DNA of 64,000 bases from Micromonospora sp. PLK6-60 (GTDB lineage Bacteria; Actinomycetota; Actinomycetes; Mycobacteriales; Micromonosporaceae). Both the position numbers and the translations under genes were made by a program. Positions 41,434-49,949 of this stretch are shown one piece after another (the stretch's first letter is position 1; each line of letters opens with the position of its first letter). The stretch spans positions 1 through 64,000 of the forward strand of contig NZ_JAIOAA010000011.1 in assembly GCF_019890675.1 (NCBI RefSeq), given 5' to 3'. The notes beneath the pieces were generated by a model, which was given only the letters and a program-made list of their open reading frames with translations, did no database searches and had not been told where the DNA came from.

Positions 41434-43917
41434 ATGCGAGGCACACGACGCCGGCGCATTGCGTTGGTCGCGCTGCCCGCCCTGGTGGGCAGCGTCCTCA
41501 TCGCCACCGCGCCGGCCGGCGCCGACCCGGCCGGGCCGAGCGCCCCGGCCAGCTCCGGGCGATCGCACCTGGAGGACCCGGGGGCGGTGAGCCTGGTGCG
41601 CATCCAGCTGACCGGCGCCGACATGCTGGACAAGGTCGTCGCCGCCGGCTTCGACCTGGAGCACGGCCTCAAGCGCGTCCCGGCGGGCATCGAGGGCGAG
41701 GCGGTGGTGACCGCCGAGCAGACCGCCGAACTCGAGGCGCTGGGCGTGAAGATCCTCGCCGACGACGAGGGTTTCGCCTGGGACGACGAGGCCGAGGCCC
41801 CCGCCGGCGCGTTCGCCGCCCGGGCCGTCGCGCCGCTCACCCACCAGGAGACGGTACGCATCGCCCGCGCCGACTGGTTCACCACCAAGGGCCAGGGCTT
41901 CCTGTACGTCGAGGCGCGCACCACCGAGGGGCAGCAGACCAGCCCGATCGTCGGGATGCAGTTGGCGAACGACTCCGGTCCGGGCACCGAGTTCGGCTCG
42001 GCCCGCACGATGAGCCGGTTCGTCGACTCCGGGCAGTACATGTTCCACCGGAACCTGTTCAAGCTCGACACCCGTCCGAACCAGATCCGGGTGACCAGCT
42101 CCACCGGCGGGGTGGCCACCGGCCACGTCTCCAACTGGCTGGAGGACGGCGCGCCGCCGCTGACCGCCAACCCGGCCTACAGGTGGAACTTCGTCGACGG
42201 CTACCGGCACCCGCAGCAGCTGTTCAGCCGGGCCGAGGAGATCGCCCGGCAGTACCCGGACATCGCCGAGATCGTCTACCTGCCGAACCGCACCAACGGC
42301 TACCAGCGCAAGGCGCAGGCCACCATCGGCGGCACCGGGCAGGCCGCGGTCGTGGTCAGCTCGGCGGCCTGGGGTCACGAGGGCGGCAACGACGTCACCG
42401 TCGAGTTCGTGGACCGGCCGGGGGCGAACCTCCCGCTCGCGGTCGAGGTGAGCGGCACGGCGGTCCGCGTGCTGCTCGCCAAGAACGCCTCCGGCGCGCC
42501 GGCCAGCACGGCGGCCGAGGTGGCGACGGCACTGCGTACCCGGTCGGCGGGGCTGATCGACCGGGCGCACCCGTACCGCACCAACACCGGCACCGGCATC
42601 GTCGCGGCGACGCCCGGCCCGGTCGCGCTCACCGACTTCCTCGACCAGAAGCGCGTCGGCGCGCCCGAGGGTGAGGTGCCGCGCGGTCCGGCCACGATCC
42701 CGGTGCTGCGCATCGGCAAGCACCGCGACGGCCGCAACCCCGGCGTGCTGATCCAGGCGCAGGACCACGCCCGCGAGTGGGTGCCGGCGACGACGTCGCT
42801 GGAGTCGGCCGAGCGGCTGGTGCACAACTACAAGTCCGACTGGGAGACGAAGAAGATCGTCAACAACACCGACATCTTCTTCATCCTGTCCAACAACCCG
42901 GACGGGGCGAACTACAGCTTCTACAACTTCGCCTCGCAGCGCCGGAACCTGACCAACCACTGCCCGGACGACAACGCCGATCCGGGCCGGCGCAACGCCT
43001 GGGGCGTCGACCTGAACCGCAACTACCGGGTCGGTTCGGCCCAGGACGGCTACGCCGGCGGTTCGAGCAGCTGCGTCAGCGACACCTACCAGGGCCCGGA
43101 GAAGCTGTCCGAGCCGGAGTCGAAGAACATCGTCTGGCTCGTCGAGAAGTACTCGAACATCAAGTTCATGATGTCGGTGCACTCCAACGGCGGGCAGCTG
43201 TTCTGGCAGCCCGGCGCGTACATCGCGGACGGGCGGATCACCACGCCCCGCCCGCCGCTGGGTGACGAGGCGTTCTACTGGCAGTCGGCGGCCCGGATCC
43301 TGTCCCAGGTCAAGGCGCACCGGCAGACCGTCGTCACGCCGGAGAACGTCGGCGGCTCGTCGGACGTGCTCTACTCGTCGGCGGGCAACGTGCGCGAGGA
43401 CCTCTACCACACCTACGGCATCTACGCCTTCGGGTGGGAGGTCGGCGGCTCGATCTACAACCCGGCCACCGGCAACTGGCAGGGCGGCTCGTTCCAGCCG
43501 GCCTGGGAGGGCAACCCCGAGCTGGTCAGCGGGCACGCCGAGACGATGGAGTACGCCAACGGCATCATGGAGATGTTCCGGATCGCCGCCGACTGGGGCA
43601 AGGACAACAAGAAGCCGACGTCCCAACTGGTCCCCGGCGGCGGGACGTACGCCGGGCCGGTCGACGTGCGCTTCGAGACCAGCGAGCCGGCCACCATCTA
43701 CTACACGACCGACGGCAGCCGGCCCACCATGGAGTCGCCGCGCTACGCCGCGACCGAGTTCCGGGAGCCGGGGCAGGTCTTCCACGTGACCGAGACGACG
43801 ACGTTCCGCTGGTTCTCGGTCGACACCGCCGGCAACATCGAGCAGAACTACGACCCGAGCAACAACGACACCCGCAACAACTACCGTACGGCGACGGTCA
43901 CCATCGCCCAGCGGTAA
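41434..43917 (+). CDS. Secreted M14 zinc carboxypeptidase with chitobiase-type C-terminal domain
   Basis: This is an 827-residue protein with a signal peptide (~1-30) followed by a propeptide/N-terminal region (~31-245). In the M14 catalytic domain zinc is bound by His445, Glu448 (HAREW) and His583 (MMSVHSN), and the catalytic base is Glu669 (FGWEVG). An inserted loop (~325-395) splits the early domain. The C-terminus (~728-800) resembles the chitobiase/FN3-like beta sandwich (TIYYTTDGSRPT). It should remove C-terminal residues from peptides outside the cell. AAGGAGGGGAG precedes ATG 41434. A terminator follows. Confidence 0.93.
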   Translation: MRGTRRRRIALVALPALVGSVLIATAPAGADPAGPSAPASSGRSHLEDPGAVSLVRIQLTGADMLDKVVAAGFDLEHGLKRVPAGIEGEAVVTAEQTAELEALGVKILADDEGFAWDDEAEAPAGAFAARAVAPLTHQETVRIARADWFTTKGQGFLYVEARTTEGQQTSPIVGMQLANDSGPGTEFGSARTMSRFVDSGQYMFHRNLFKLDTRPNQIRVTSSTGGVATGHVSNWLEDGAPPLTANPAYRWNFVDGYRHPQQLFSRAEEIARQYPDIAEIVYLPNRTNGYQRKAQATIGGTGQAAVVVSSAAWGHEGGNDVTVEFVDRPGANLPLAVEVSGTAVRVLLAKNASGAPASTAAEVATALRTRSAGLIDRAHPYRTNTGTGIVAATPGPVALTDFLDQKRVGAPEGEVPRGPATIPVLRIGKHRDGRNPGVLIQAQDHAREWVPATTSLESAERLVHNYKSDWETKKIVNNTDIFFILSNNPDGANYSFYNFASQRRNLTNHCPDDNADPGRRNAWGVDLNRNYRVGSAQDGYAGGSSSCVSDTYQGPEKLSEPESKNIVWLVEKYSNIKFMMSVHSNGGQLFWQPGAYIADGRITTPRPPLGDEAFYWQSAARILSQVKAHRQTVVTPENVGGSSDVLYSSAGNVREDLYHTYGIYAFGWEVGGSIYNPATGNWQGGSFQPAWEGNPELVSGHAETMEYANGIMEMFRIAADWGKDNKKPTSQLVPGGGTYAGPVDVRFETSEPATIYYTTDGSRPTMESPRYAATEFREPGQVFHVTETTTFRWFSVDTAGNIEQNYDPSNNDTRNNYRTATVTIAQR

Positions 43918-43927
43918 CGCCCGGCCG

Positions 43928-43961
43928 GCCTCGCCGGCGCGCTCCGGTGCGCCGGCGAGGC
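43928..43961 (+). terminator. Perfect 13-bp stem-loop terminator
   Basis: The arms GCCTCGCCGGCGC (43928-43940) and their exact complement (43949-43961), with an 8-base loop, start 11 bases after the M14 stop and sit eight bases before the convergent HEAT gene stop, so they may serve both. Confidence 0.85.
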
Positions 43962-43969
43962 GGTGGCGG

Positions 43970-45244
43970 TCAACGCCGGTCCGGCCTCGCCAGCATCCGT
44001 TGCACCGAGTCGAACGCCCACCAGGCCCGCGACTCGTACCCGTCGGCCTCGCTCAGCTCGCCCAGCCGGGCCAGGGCGGCGGCGTCGTGGCGCAGCGCCA
44101 GCCCGGTCGCCGCCAGGATCTCCACCTCGTGGTCGTCGCCGGCCAGTTGCGCGGCGAACAGCTCCCGCAGCGCGGGCACGTCGATCGGGGAGTAGCCGAG
44201 GGTCGCCGTGGCCACGGCGCGCACGTCCGGGTCCGGGTCGCGGGCCAGGCGGGTCATCGCCGCCAGGATCTCCGGCGGCGGGTCGTCGGCGGCGCCGCCG
44301 TGGCCGTTGAGCAGGTCGTGTGCCACCCGGGCGCGCACCTGCGCCCGCTCGTCGGTGGCGAACGGCAGGAACTCGAACAGGATCGCGCCGGTCTCCCGGT
44401 AGCCGGCGTACGCGCCCAGGACGGCGCAGAGCGTCTCGGTGTCCGGCTCCGCCGCCATCCGCTCGCGCAGCACCGCGCATGCCTCGCCGGCGTACGGCGC
44501 GTCGGGGGTCTCCCCGTCCACGGTGCCGAAGTGCAGCAGCTCGGCGGTGAACCGGCGGACCAGCACGTCCGGGTCGGCGAGCCGCTCGGCCGCCCACCGG
44601 AAGACCTCCGCCGGTGGGAACCGGGTCATCAGGGCGTGCCGCGCCGCCGACCAGTCGTACGACTCCGGGTCGGCCGACCACCGCGCCCGCGCGAGCAACT
44701 CGTCGGGTGAGACGGAGAGGTCCAAACTCTCCTCGAGGACGGTGACGGCGGCCCGGTGCGCCACCAGCACCTCCGTCCACCGGCCGTCGGCGGTGGTGAG
44801 CCGGATCCGGAGCACGCGGGGCTCGTACTCGTCGGTGGTGAGGTGCTCCCGTCGCACCGTGACGTGGTCGGCGTCGGTGAACCCGGACCGGCGGCGCAGC
44901 TCGGCCTCCGGGTCCACGTCGAGCCAGGCCCGGGCCGCGTCCAGCGCCGTCCGCCGGGTCGCCTCCGGCACGGATGCGCGCAGCAGCAGGCTGCTCAGCA
45001 GATCGCTGGCACCGTGCTCGGCCGCCCAGCGCACCGGGTCGACGTCGCCCCACGGCCCGTCCGGCAGGATCTCGCCGTCGCGGTAGAACAGGTGCGCCAG
45101 ACCCGGCCCGCCGAAGCGGATCAGCGCGCCGGCCACCGCCGAGCCCTCGCCCCGCCACCGGGCCTCGCGCGGCAGCGCCGCCAGGTGATCCCGGACGGCG
45201 GCGAGGTCGCCCCGTTGAATCGCGTCGGTCAGCGCGTCGTCCAC
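43970..45244 (-). CDS. HEAT-repeat protein of unknown role
   Basis: This 424-residue soluble protein ends in helical repeats: the blocks around ~305-400 (ARDPDPDVRAVATATLGY, LAGDDHEVEILAATGLAL, split) show the HEAT pattern with Asp-Pro-Asp-Val turns. The N-terminal half has ankyrin-like lines (ALTDAIQRGDLAAVRDHL and WAAEHGASDLLSSLL) followed by a beta-rich central part. No enzyme motif is visible; it is likely a protein-binding scaffold. GTG 45244 is taken as start because the next upstream frame is not protein-like. Confidence 0.75.
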   Translation of the reverse strand: MDDALTDAIQRGDLAAVRDHLAALPREARWRGEGSAVAGALIRFGGPGLAHLFYRDGEILPDGPWGDVDPVRWAAEHGASDLLSSLLLRASVPEATRRTALDAARAWLDVDPEAELRRRSGFTDADHVTVRREHLTTDEYEPRVLRIRLTTADGRWTEVLVAHRAAVTVLEESLDLSVSPDELLARARWSADPESYDWSAARHALMTRFPPAEVFRWAAERLADPDVLVRRFTAELLHFGTVDGETPDAPYAGEACAVLRERMAAEPDTETLCAVLGAYAGYRETGAILFEFLPFATDERAQVRARVAHDLLNGHGGAADDPPPEILAAMTRLARDPDPDVRAVATATLGYSPIDVPALRELFAAQLAGDDHEVEILAATGLALRHDAAALARLGELSEADGYESRAWWAFDSVQRMLARPDRR

Positions 45245-45282
45245 CCGGCGAATTGTGCCGGGTGTGGCCGGCCGGGGTCGGC

Positions 45283-45372
45283 TCACCGGAGCAAACCAGC
45301 CCAATTCGCCGGCTGCTGGCCGTTGCGGCAGTCCGTGCAGACCAGGTAGTCGGTGACGCCGTGACGCTGCAC
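45283..45372 (-). pseudogene. Short cysteine-bearing frame, probable remnant
   Basis: GTG 45372 opens 29 codons with a VCTDCRNGQQ stretch. The frame continues upstream to a TAG (45428-45426), giving a longer protein-like tail with no start. CxxC and the natural composition suggest the C-terminal end of a lost gene or a tiny zinc-binding protein. It lies in the gap between the HEAT gene and the divergent 45440 gene. Confidence 0.3.
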
Positions 45373-45439
45373 GCCGGCCCCCGCGCCGAGGGCGGGTTCG
45401 AGGTCCGGGCGGTTCTTCCCGTCCGGCTATCGTTCTCCC

Positions 45440-46210
45440 GTGACGGAACGGGAGGCGACGGCCGACCTGCTGCGCGAGTTCCTGGGCCGCCGGGTGGTCA
45501 CGGTGACCGAGGCCCGCCACTGGCCCGACGGCCGGCCGCCCGAGGAGGAACCGGCGCTGCTGCACTTCTGGCTGCACGTCGAGGGCGGCGCGGCGTTGAT
45601 GTTCCACGGCGCGGGCGACCACCTCCGGCTGTCCCGCGCCCAGCCGTACCCGGCGTACGAGATGGGGGAGTACGGGCGGGTGCGGGTGGCGGCGGCCCAG
45701 CCGCCCGGCGTGCTGGCGTCCTTCGCCGAGCGGCCGCTGGACGACGCCGCGTTGCTGTACCTGGACGCGGACCGCCGCTCGCCGAGCGGGGTGCGGCTGC
45801 GGTTCCCGGGCGATGACCTGATCGTGGCGTCCGTCGGCGACGAGTGGTTGATCGAGGCAGCGGCGGCGCACACCGACCCCGGCTGGGGTCTGACGTCCGG
45901 CCCGTGGCTGCGCGAGGCTGCCGGCGACGCGATGGACGTCGACCAGGTCGGGGAGGGCGCGCTGGCCGACCGGCTGCGGGCCGCCCGCGACGCCGAGTCG
46001 CGTGCCGACTGGGCGACCGCCATCGCGTTGCTGGCGCCGGTGGCCGAGTGTTACAGCGCGGACCACGCGCGCCACCACGCGCACCTGTGGCACCTGGACC
46101 TGCTGGCCCGCACCGGGCGCCGGGGCGAGCTGGCGGCGTTGGCCCGCACCGACGTGCACGCGCGACGCCGGCTGAGCTGGTTGTCGCGCGACGAGCCGGC
46201 GGACGCCTGA
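45440..46210 (+). CDS. Hypothetical 256-residue protein
   Basis: I do not recognise this soluble protein. The first ~150 residues are beta-rich (FWLHVEGGAALMFHGAG, YLDADRR), and the last ~80 are helical with a TPR-like rhythm (ESRADWATAIALLAPVAECY, HHAHLWHLDLLARTG). No signal or membrane segment is visible. GTG 45440 is the first good start. It is divergent from the HEAT-repeat gene, another scaffold-type protein, which may hint at a shared task, but nothing proves it. Confidence 0.6.
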   Translation: MTEREATADLLREFLGRRVVTVTEARHWPDGRPPEEEPALLHFWLHVEGGAALMFHGAGDHLRLSRAQPYPAYEMGEYGRVRVAAAQPPGVLASFAERPLDDAALLYLDADRRSPSGVRLRFPGDDLIVASVGDEWLIEAAAAHTDPGWGLTSGPWLREAAGDAMDVDQVGEGALADRLRAARDAESRADWATAIALLAPVAECYSADHARHHAHLWHLDLLARTGRRGELAALARTDVHARRRLSWLSRDEPADA

Positions 46211-46273
46211 CCTGCGGCGGGGCACGCGAAGGGGCCGCCGGTGTCCCGGCGGCCCCCGCACCCGTGACGCCGA

Positions 46274-46369
46274 TCAGACGATCTGCACACCGTAGACGCT
46301 GAGCGCCTCGGTGACCGGCTGGAAATGGGTGGTCCCGCAGGGCCGATCGGGCGAGTCGAAGTTGTCACA
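46274..46369 (-). pseudogene. C-terminal remnant of a streptogrisin-like S1 protease
   Basis: On the minus strand 31 codons ending in TGA (46276-46274) read CDNFDSPDRPCGTTHFQPV followed by TEALSVYGVQIV. This closely follows the last strand and helix of streptogrisin/alpha-lytic-type proteases (GTTxFQPVxxxLxxYG). The frame is closed by TAA at 46399-46397, and no catalytic His, Asp or Ser part exists upstream, so only the tail of the gene survives. The rest of 46211-46462 shows no other feature. Confidence 0.65.
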
Positions 46370-46462
46370 TCGACGGTGGTGGGCGTCCGGGCCGCCTTAG
46401 CGGCACGTTAAATAACCACCCCCGCCGCGCGGTCGCGCCGCTCACCTGGGCAGACTGGCCAG

Positions 46463-48145
46463 ATGCCCGTCGCCGACCCGCACCCCGCCGCCCCCGCGCC
46501 GAGCCGGCGTCACCGCAGGCGGGGCGGGCGCCGACGTACCCGGGCAGTCGTGGCGGTGGTCGTGCTGCTCGCGGTGGCGGTCGCGGCGGGCGCCTGGTCG
46601 CTGCGCGGGCGCGGCGACGGCGACGCGGCCGGGACCGCCGCCGTGCGCATCGCGCCCGAGGCCGCCGCGGGCCAGGTCGGCTCGTGCGCCGGCCGGGCCG
46701 CCCGGGCGCCCCGGGAACTGCGTGGCATGTGGATCACGACGGTGAACAACATCGACTGGCCGAGCCGGCCCGGCCTGCCCGCCGAGACGGTACGCGCGGA
46801 GTTCCGCGGCTGGCTGGACCTGGCCGTGCGGCGCAACCACAACGCGGTCTTCGTGCACGTACGGCCCAGCGGCGACGCGCTCTGGCCCTCGGCCTACGCC
46901 CCGTGGTCGCAGTGGCTGACCGGTCGGCAGGACGGTCGGGACCCGGGCTGGGACCCGATGGCGTTCATGATCGCCGAGGCGCACGCCCGCAACCTGGAGT
47001 TCCACGCCTGGTTCAACCCGTACCGGGGTGGGCAGCCGGCCACCGTCGGCGGGCCCGGCCCCCGGATGGACCGGCTCGCGCCGACGCACCCGCTGCGCCG
47101 GCACCCCGAGTGGGCGGTCACCTATCCCAGCGCCGACCGGCCCGGCAGCCGTCTCTACTTCAACCCGGGCATCCCCGAGGCGCGGGCGTTCGTCGAGGAC
47201 GCCATGCTGGAGGCGGTCGAGAAGTACGACGTCGACGGGGTGCACTTCGACGACTTCTTCTACCCGTACCCGGAGGCCGGGCAGGACTTCCCGGACGGCG
47301 CGGCGTTCGCCCGGTACGGCCGGGGCTTCACCGACCGGCACGCCTGGCGGCGGGACAACGTCGACACGCTGGTCCGGGAGATGAGCGAGCGGATCAAGGC
47401 GGTCAAGCCGTGGGTGAAGTTCGGCATCAGCCCGTTCGGCATCTGGCGCAACAAGGGCACCGACCCGGCCGGCTCGGCCACCGCCGGCCTGCAGAGCTAC
47501 GACGACATCTACGCCGACACCCGCCGCTGGGTCCGGGAGCAGTGGCTGGACTACGTGGTGCCGCAGCTGTACTGGCACATCGGCTTCGCCAAGGCCGACT
47601 ACGCCAAGCTGCTGCCCTGGTGGGCGGCCCTGGTGCGGGGCACCCGGGTGCAGCTCTACATCGGCCAGGCCGACTACCGGGTGGGCGAGCGGGGCGCCTG
47701 GCGCGACCCGGCCGAGCTGGACCGCCAGCTCGCCCTCAACCGCCGGCACCAGGTCAGCGGGAGCGTGCACTTCAGCGCCCGCCAGGTACGCGACGACAAG
47801 CTCGGCGCGGTCAGCCGGTACAGCGCGGCGCACTACGACGGTCCGGCGCTGCTGCCGGCGATGGCGCAGCTGCCGGCCGCCCCGCCGGCGGCGCCCGCGC
47901 TCACCGGCGTACGGCGGGCGCCGGCCGGCGGTGTCGAGGTGACCTGGCGCGGCGACGCCGCGACGAGCTTCGCCGTCTACCGGGTGGACGGGGACACGGC
48001 CCGGCTGGTCGGCACCACCCGGACCGGCGCCTGGACCGACCGGGCCGCCCCGGCGGACCGCCCGGTGTCCTACTGCGTCTCCGGTGTGGACCGCAGCGGC
48101 AACGAGGGCCCGCTCAGCGCGCCGGTGTCCCTCGCCGTGGGCTGA
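46463..48145 (+). CDS. GHL10/DUF187-type glycoside hydrolase-like protein with FN3 domain
   Basis: This is a 560-residue protein. An Arg-rich N-terminus and one membrane helix (~31-50) act as signal anchor. The GHL10 barrel covers ~80-445: RGMWITTVNNIDWPS opens it, and WFNPYR, DGVHFDDFFYPYP (likely acidic active residues) and YVVPQLYWHIG follow. A fibronectin-III-like domain is at ~475-560. Family members such as YngK are thought to act on cell-wall or exopolysaccharide sugars. ATG 46463 is used. Its 3' end overlaps that of the convergent hydrolase gene by 76 bases. Confidence 0.87.
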   Translation: MPVADPHPAAPAPSRRHRRRGGRRRTRAVVAVVVLLAVAVAAGAWSLRGRGDGDAAGTAAVRIAPEAAAGQVGSCAGRAARAPRELRGMWITTVNNIDWPSRPGLPAETVRAEFRGWLDLAVRRNHNAVFVHVRPSGDALWPSAYAPWSQWLTGRQDGRDPGWDPMAFMIAEAHARNLEFHAWFNPYRGGQPATVGGPGPRMDRLAPTHPLRRHPEWAVTYPSADRPGSRLYFNPGIPEARAFVEDAMLEAVEKYDVDGVHFDDFFYPYPEAGQDFPDGAAFARYGRGFTDRHAWRRDNVDTLVREMSERIKAVKPWVKFGISPFGIWRNKGTDPAGSATAGLQSYDDIYADTRRWVREQWLDYVVPQLYWHIGFAKADYAKLLPWWAALVRGTRVQLYIGQADYRVGERGAWRDPAELDRQLALNRRHQVSGSVHFSARQVRDDKLGAVSRYSAAHYDGPALLPAMAQLPAAPPAAPALTGVRRAPAGGVEVTWRGDAATSFAVYRVDGDTARLVGTTRTGAWTDRAAPADRPVSYCVSGVDRSGNEGPLSAPVSLAVG

Positions 48146-48918
48146 CCGTCCTGCCCCAGGAACTCCTCCAGTACGGTGACCAGCCGCACCGGCGTCTCGT
48201 ACATCGCGTAGTGCCCGGCGTTGGCGAGCACCTCCAGCCGGGCGTTGGGGTAGTGCCGCAGCCAGGTCTCGCGCATCGTGTCGGCGCCCAGCGCCGGGTC
48301 GTGCTCGCCGACCACGGCGAGCGCCGGCACCGGGTTGCCCTTCACCTCGTCGGTGAAGTCGGTGCGCGCCCAGGCGCTCAGGTACGCCCCGAACGCCTCC
48401 CGGGTGGAGTGTTCGAGGGAGAACCGGACCATCTCGTCCAGCCAGTGCCCGGAGAGCCGGTTGCCGGTGGTGAGGTCGATGATGGCGCGCCGGTTCGCCG
48501 GGTTGCCGGCCGCGCCGTCGAACAGCGCCCAGCTCTGCAGGTCGAAGGGCACCCCGCCGGCCGGGACCGGGCTGATGCCGACGAGGTGTCGCACCCGGCC
48601 GGGGGCGTCGGCGAGCACCCGCTGGGCGGCGCTGCCGCCCATCGAGTGCCCGACCACCGAGAAGGTGTCCCAGCCGAGCGAGTCGGCCAGGTCCAGCGCG
48701 TCGCGGGCGATCTCGGCGATGCTGTGCTCGCCGGCCACCCCGGCGCGCGCGCCGTAGCCCCGGTAGTCCAGGAAGGCCCAGGTGAAGCGTTCGCCGTCGA
48801 TCAGCTCGGGCAGCCCGCCCCAGCCGCGCGCCGATCCGAACCACCCGTGCAGGGCCAGCACCGGGTGCGGGCCGTGCCCGACGGTGAGCGGGCTGCCGTC
48901 GGTGGGGCTGCTCGTCAT
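48070..48918 (-). CDS. Alpha/beta hydrolase
   Basis: This 282-residue protein has HGWFGSARGW as the oxyanion region, nucleophile Ser in VGHSMGGSAA (~residue 97), the acid in VVGEHDPALG, and His in NAGHYAMYE. No signal peptide is visible. Substrates of this class cannot be told from sequence. ATG 48918 follows AAAGGA. Its last 25 codons overlap the end of the convergent GHL10 gene on the other strand, suggesting its C-terminus was extended by loss of an earlier stop. Confidence 0.87.
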   Translation of the reverse strand: MTSSPTDGSPLTVGHGPHPVLALHGWFGSARGWGGLPELIDGERFTWAFLDYRGYGARAGVAGEHSIAEIARDALDLADSLGWDTFSVVGHSMGGSAAQRVLADAPGRVRHLVGISPVPAGGVPFDLQSWALFDGAAGNPANRRAIIDLTTGNRLSGHWLDEMVRFSLEHSTREAFGAYLSAWARTDFTDEVKGNPVPALAVVGEHDPALGADTMRETWLRHYPNARLEVLANAGHYAMYETPVRLVTVLEEFLGQDGQPTARDTGALSGPSLPLRSTPETQ

Positions 48919-49133
48919 CACGGGGTCCTTTCGCGAGGCTGACGCGGGCGACCCGGCCGGTGGCCGAGGTGAGAGCGACCGTAGCCCCGCGTCCCGGGCG
49001 AACGGAAGCGCGTGTCGGATCAGCGTCGCTGCCCAGCCGGGGGAGCCTGACCAGGGGCGCATCCCGGAGTTCACCGGCTATAAGATCCACCGACCGTGGC
49101 GAAGCATCGCCACCGCCCCCTCCGGAGCCCCGC

Positions 49134-49862
49134 ATGTCCGAGCCGCCGCCCCGCACCGACGTACCCGAGGTCAGCCGGTCCCGGCGGCGCTGGCTGCTGC
49201 CGGCGGCCGGGCTCGCCGTGGTGCTGGCCGTGCCGCTCGTGACGGTGCTCGTCACCGCCGATGCCGAACCTCCGGCGGCCCGCCCCGCCGCCGCGCCGAC
49301 CTCGCTGGCGCCCACCCCCGTCGCCGCGCCGACCTCGCCAGCCCCCGCCGCCACCTTGACCCCGACGCGCCCGGTCGCCGTGCCGGCGCGCGTGCCGACT
49401 CCCGAGGCCACCCGCGCGTCGACCCCGACCCGGCGGCCCACGGCGACCCGGTCGACGACCGCGCCCGCCACCCGGCGCCCCACGGCGACCACCTCGCCCA
49501 CACCGAGCTGCACCCCGGCCGGGGTCGTGGACGTGGTCCAGGTCTTCACCGACGGGGTGGTCAAGGTCGCCGCCCGCACCGGCGGCGACGTCACCGACCT
49601 GCTCTGCCCCGGCGAGCGGGTCCGGGTGCTCTGGGCCACCTACCGGCGCACCGCCGACGGCGGCGCCACGCTGTACCGCTCCGAGGTGCGCTACCTGGAC
49701 CGATCCGCGCCCACCTGGACCATGCGGCTCGCCCTCTCCGGCGCCTGCGGTGACTCCTGGTACGTGGTGGCCGGCAACTGGAGCATCCCGCGCACCCTCA
49801 AGCCCGGGGTGGTGCCGTTCGGGCGCGGCAAGCTGAACTGGGAGACCGGCGGGCCCTGCTGA
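49134..49862 (+). CDS. Membrane-anchored protein with Thr/Pro-rich stalk
   Basis: This 242-residue protein has a short cytoplasmic N-terminus with RSRRR, one membrane helix (~22-41), a Thr/Pro/Ala-rich stalk (~45-125) likely to span the wall or be glycosylated, and a compact external domain (~126-242) with four Cys (PSCTP, LLCPGE, GACGD, GGPC) and several Trp. The domain is not recognised. ATG 49134 is followed directly by a charged, family-like start. It is monocistronic; the next gene on the strand is gamma-glutamyltransferase, 87 bases on. Confidence 0.7.
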   Translation: MSEPPPRTDVPEVSRSRRRWLLPAAGLAVVLAVPLVTVLVTADAEPPAARPAAAPTSLAPTPVAAPTSPAPAATLTPTRPVAVPARVPTPEATRASTPTRRPTATRSTTAPATRRPTATTSPTPSCTPAGVVDVVQVFTDGVVKVAARTGGDVTDLLCPGERVRVLWATYRRTADGGATLYRSEVRYLDRSAPTWTMRLALSGACGDSWYVVAGNWSIPRTLKPGVVPFGRGKLNWETGGPC

Positions 49863-49949
49863 CCCCCCGGGCGATCGTCGGCCCGGGTTGCCGGATCCCG
49901 ACCACGGGAGTAGGCAGGAGGCTCACCCGTGTCGATCTGGGGAGACCAC

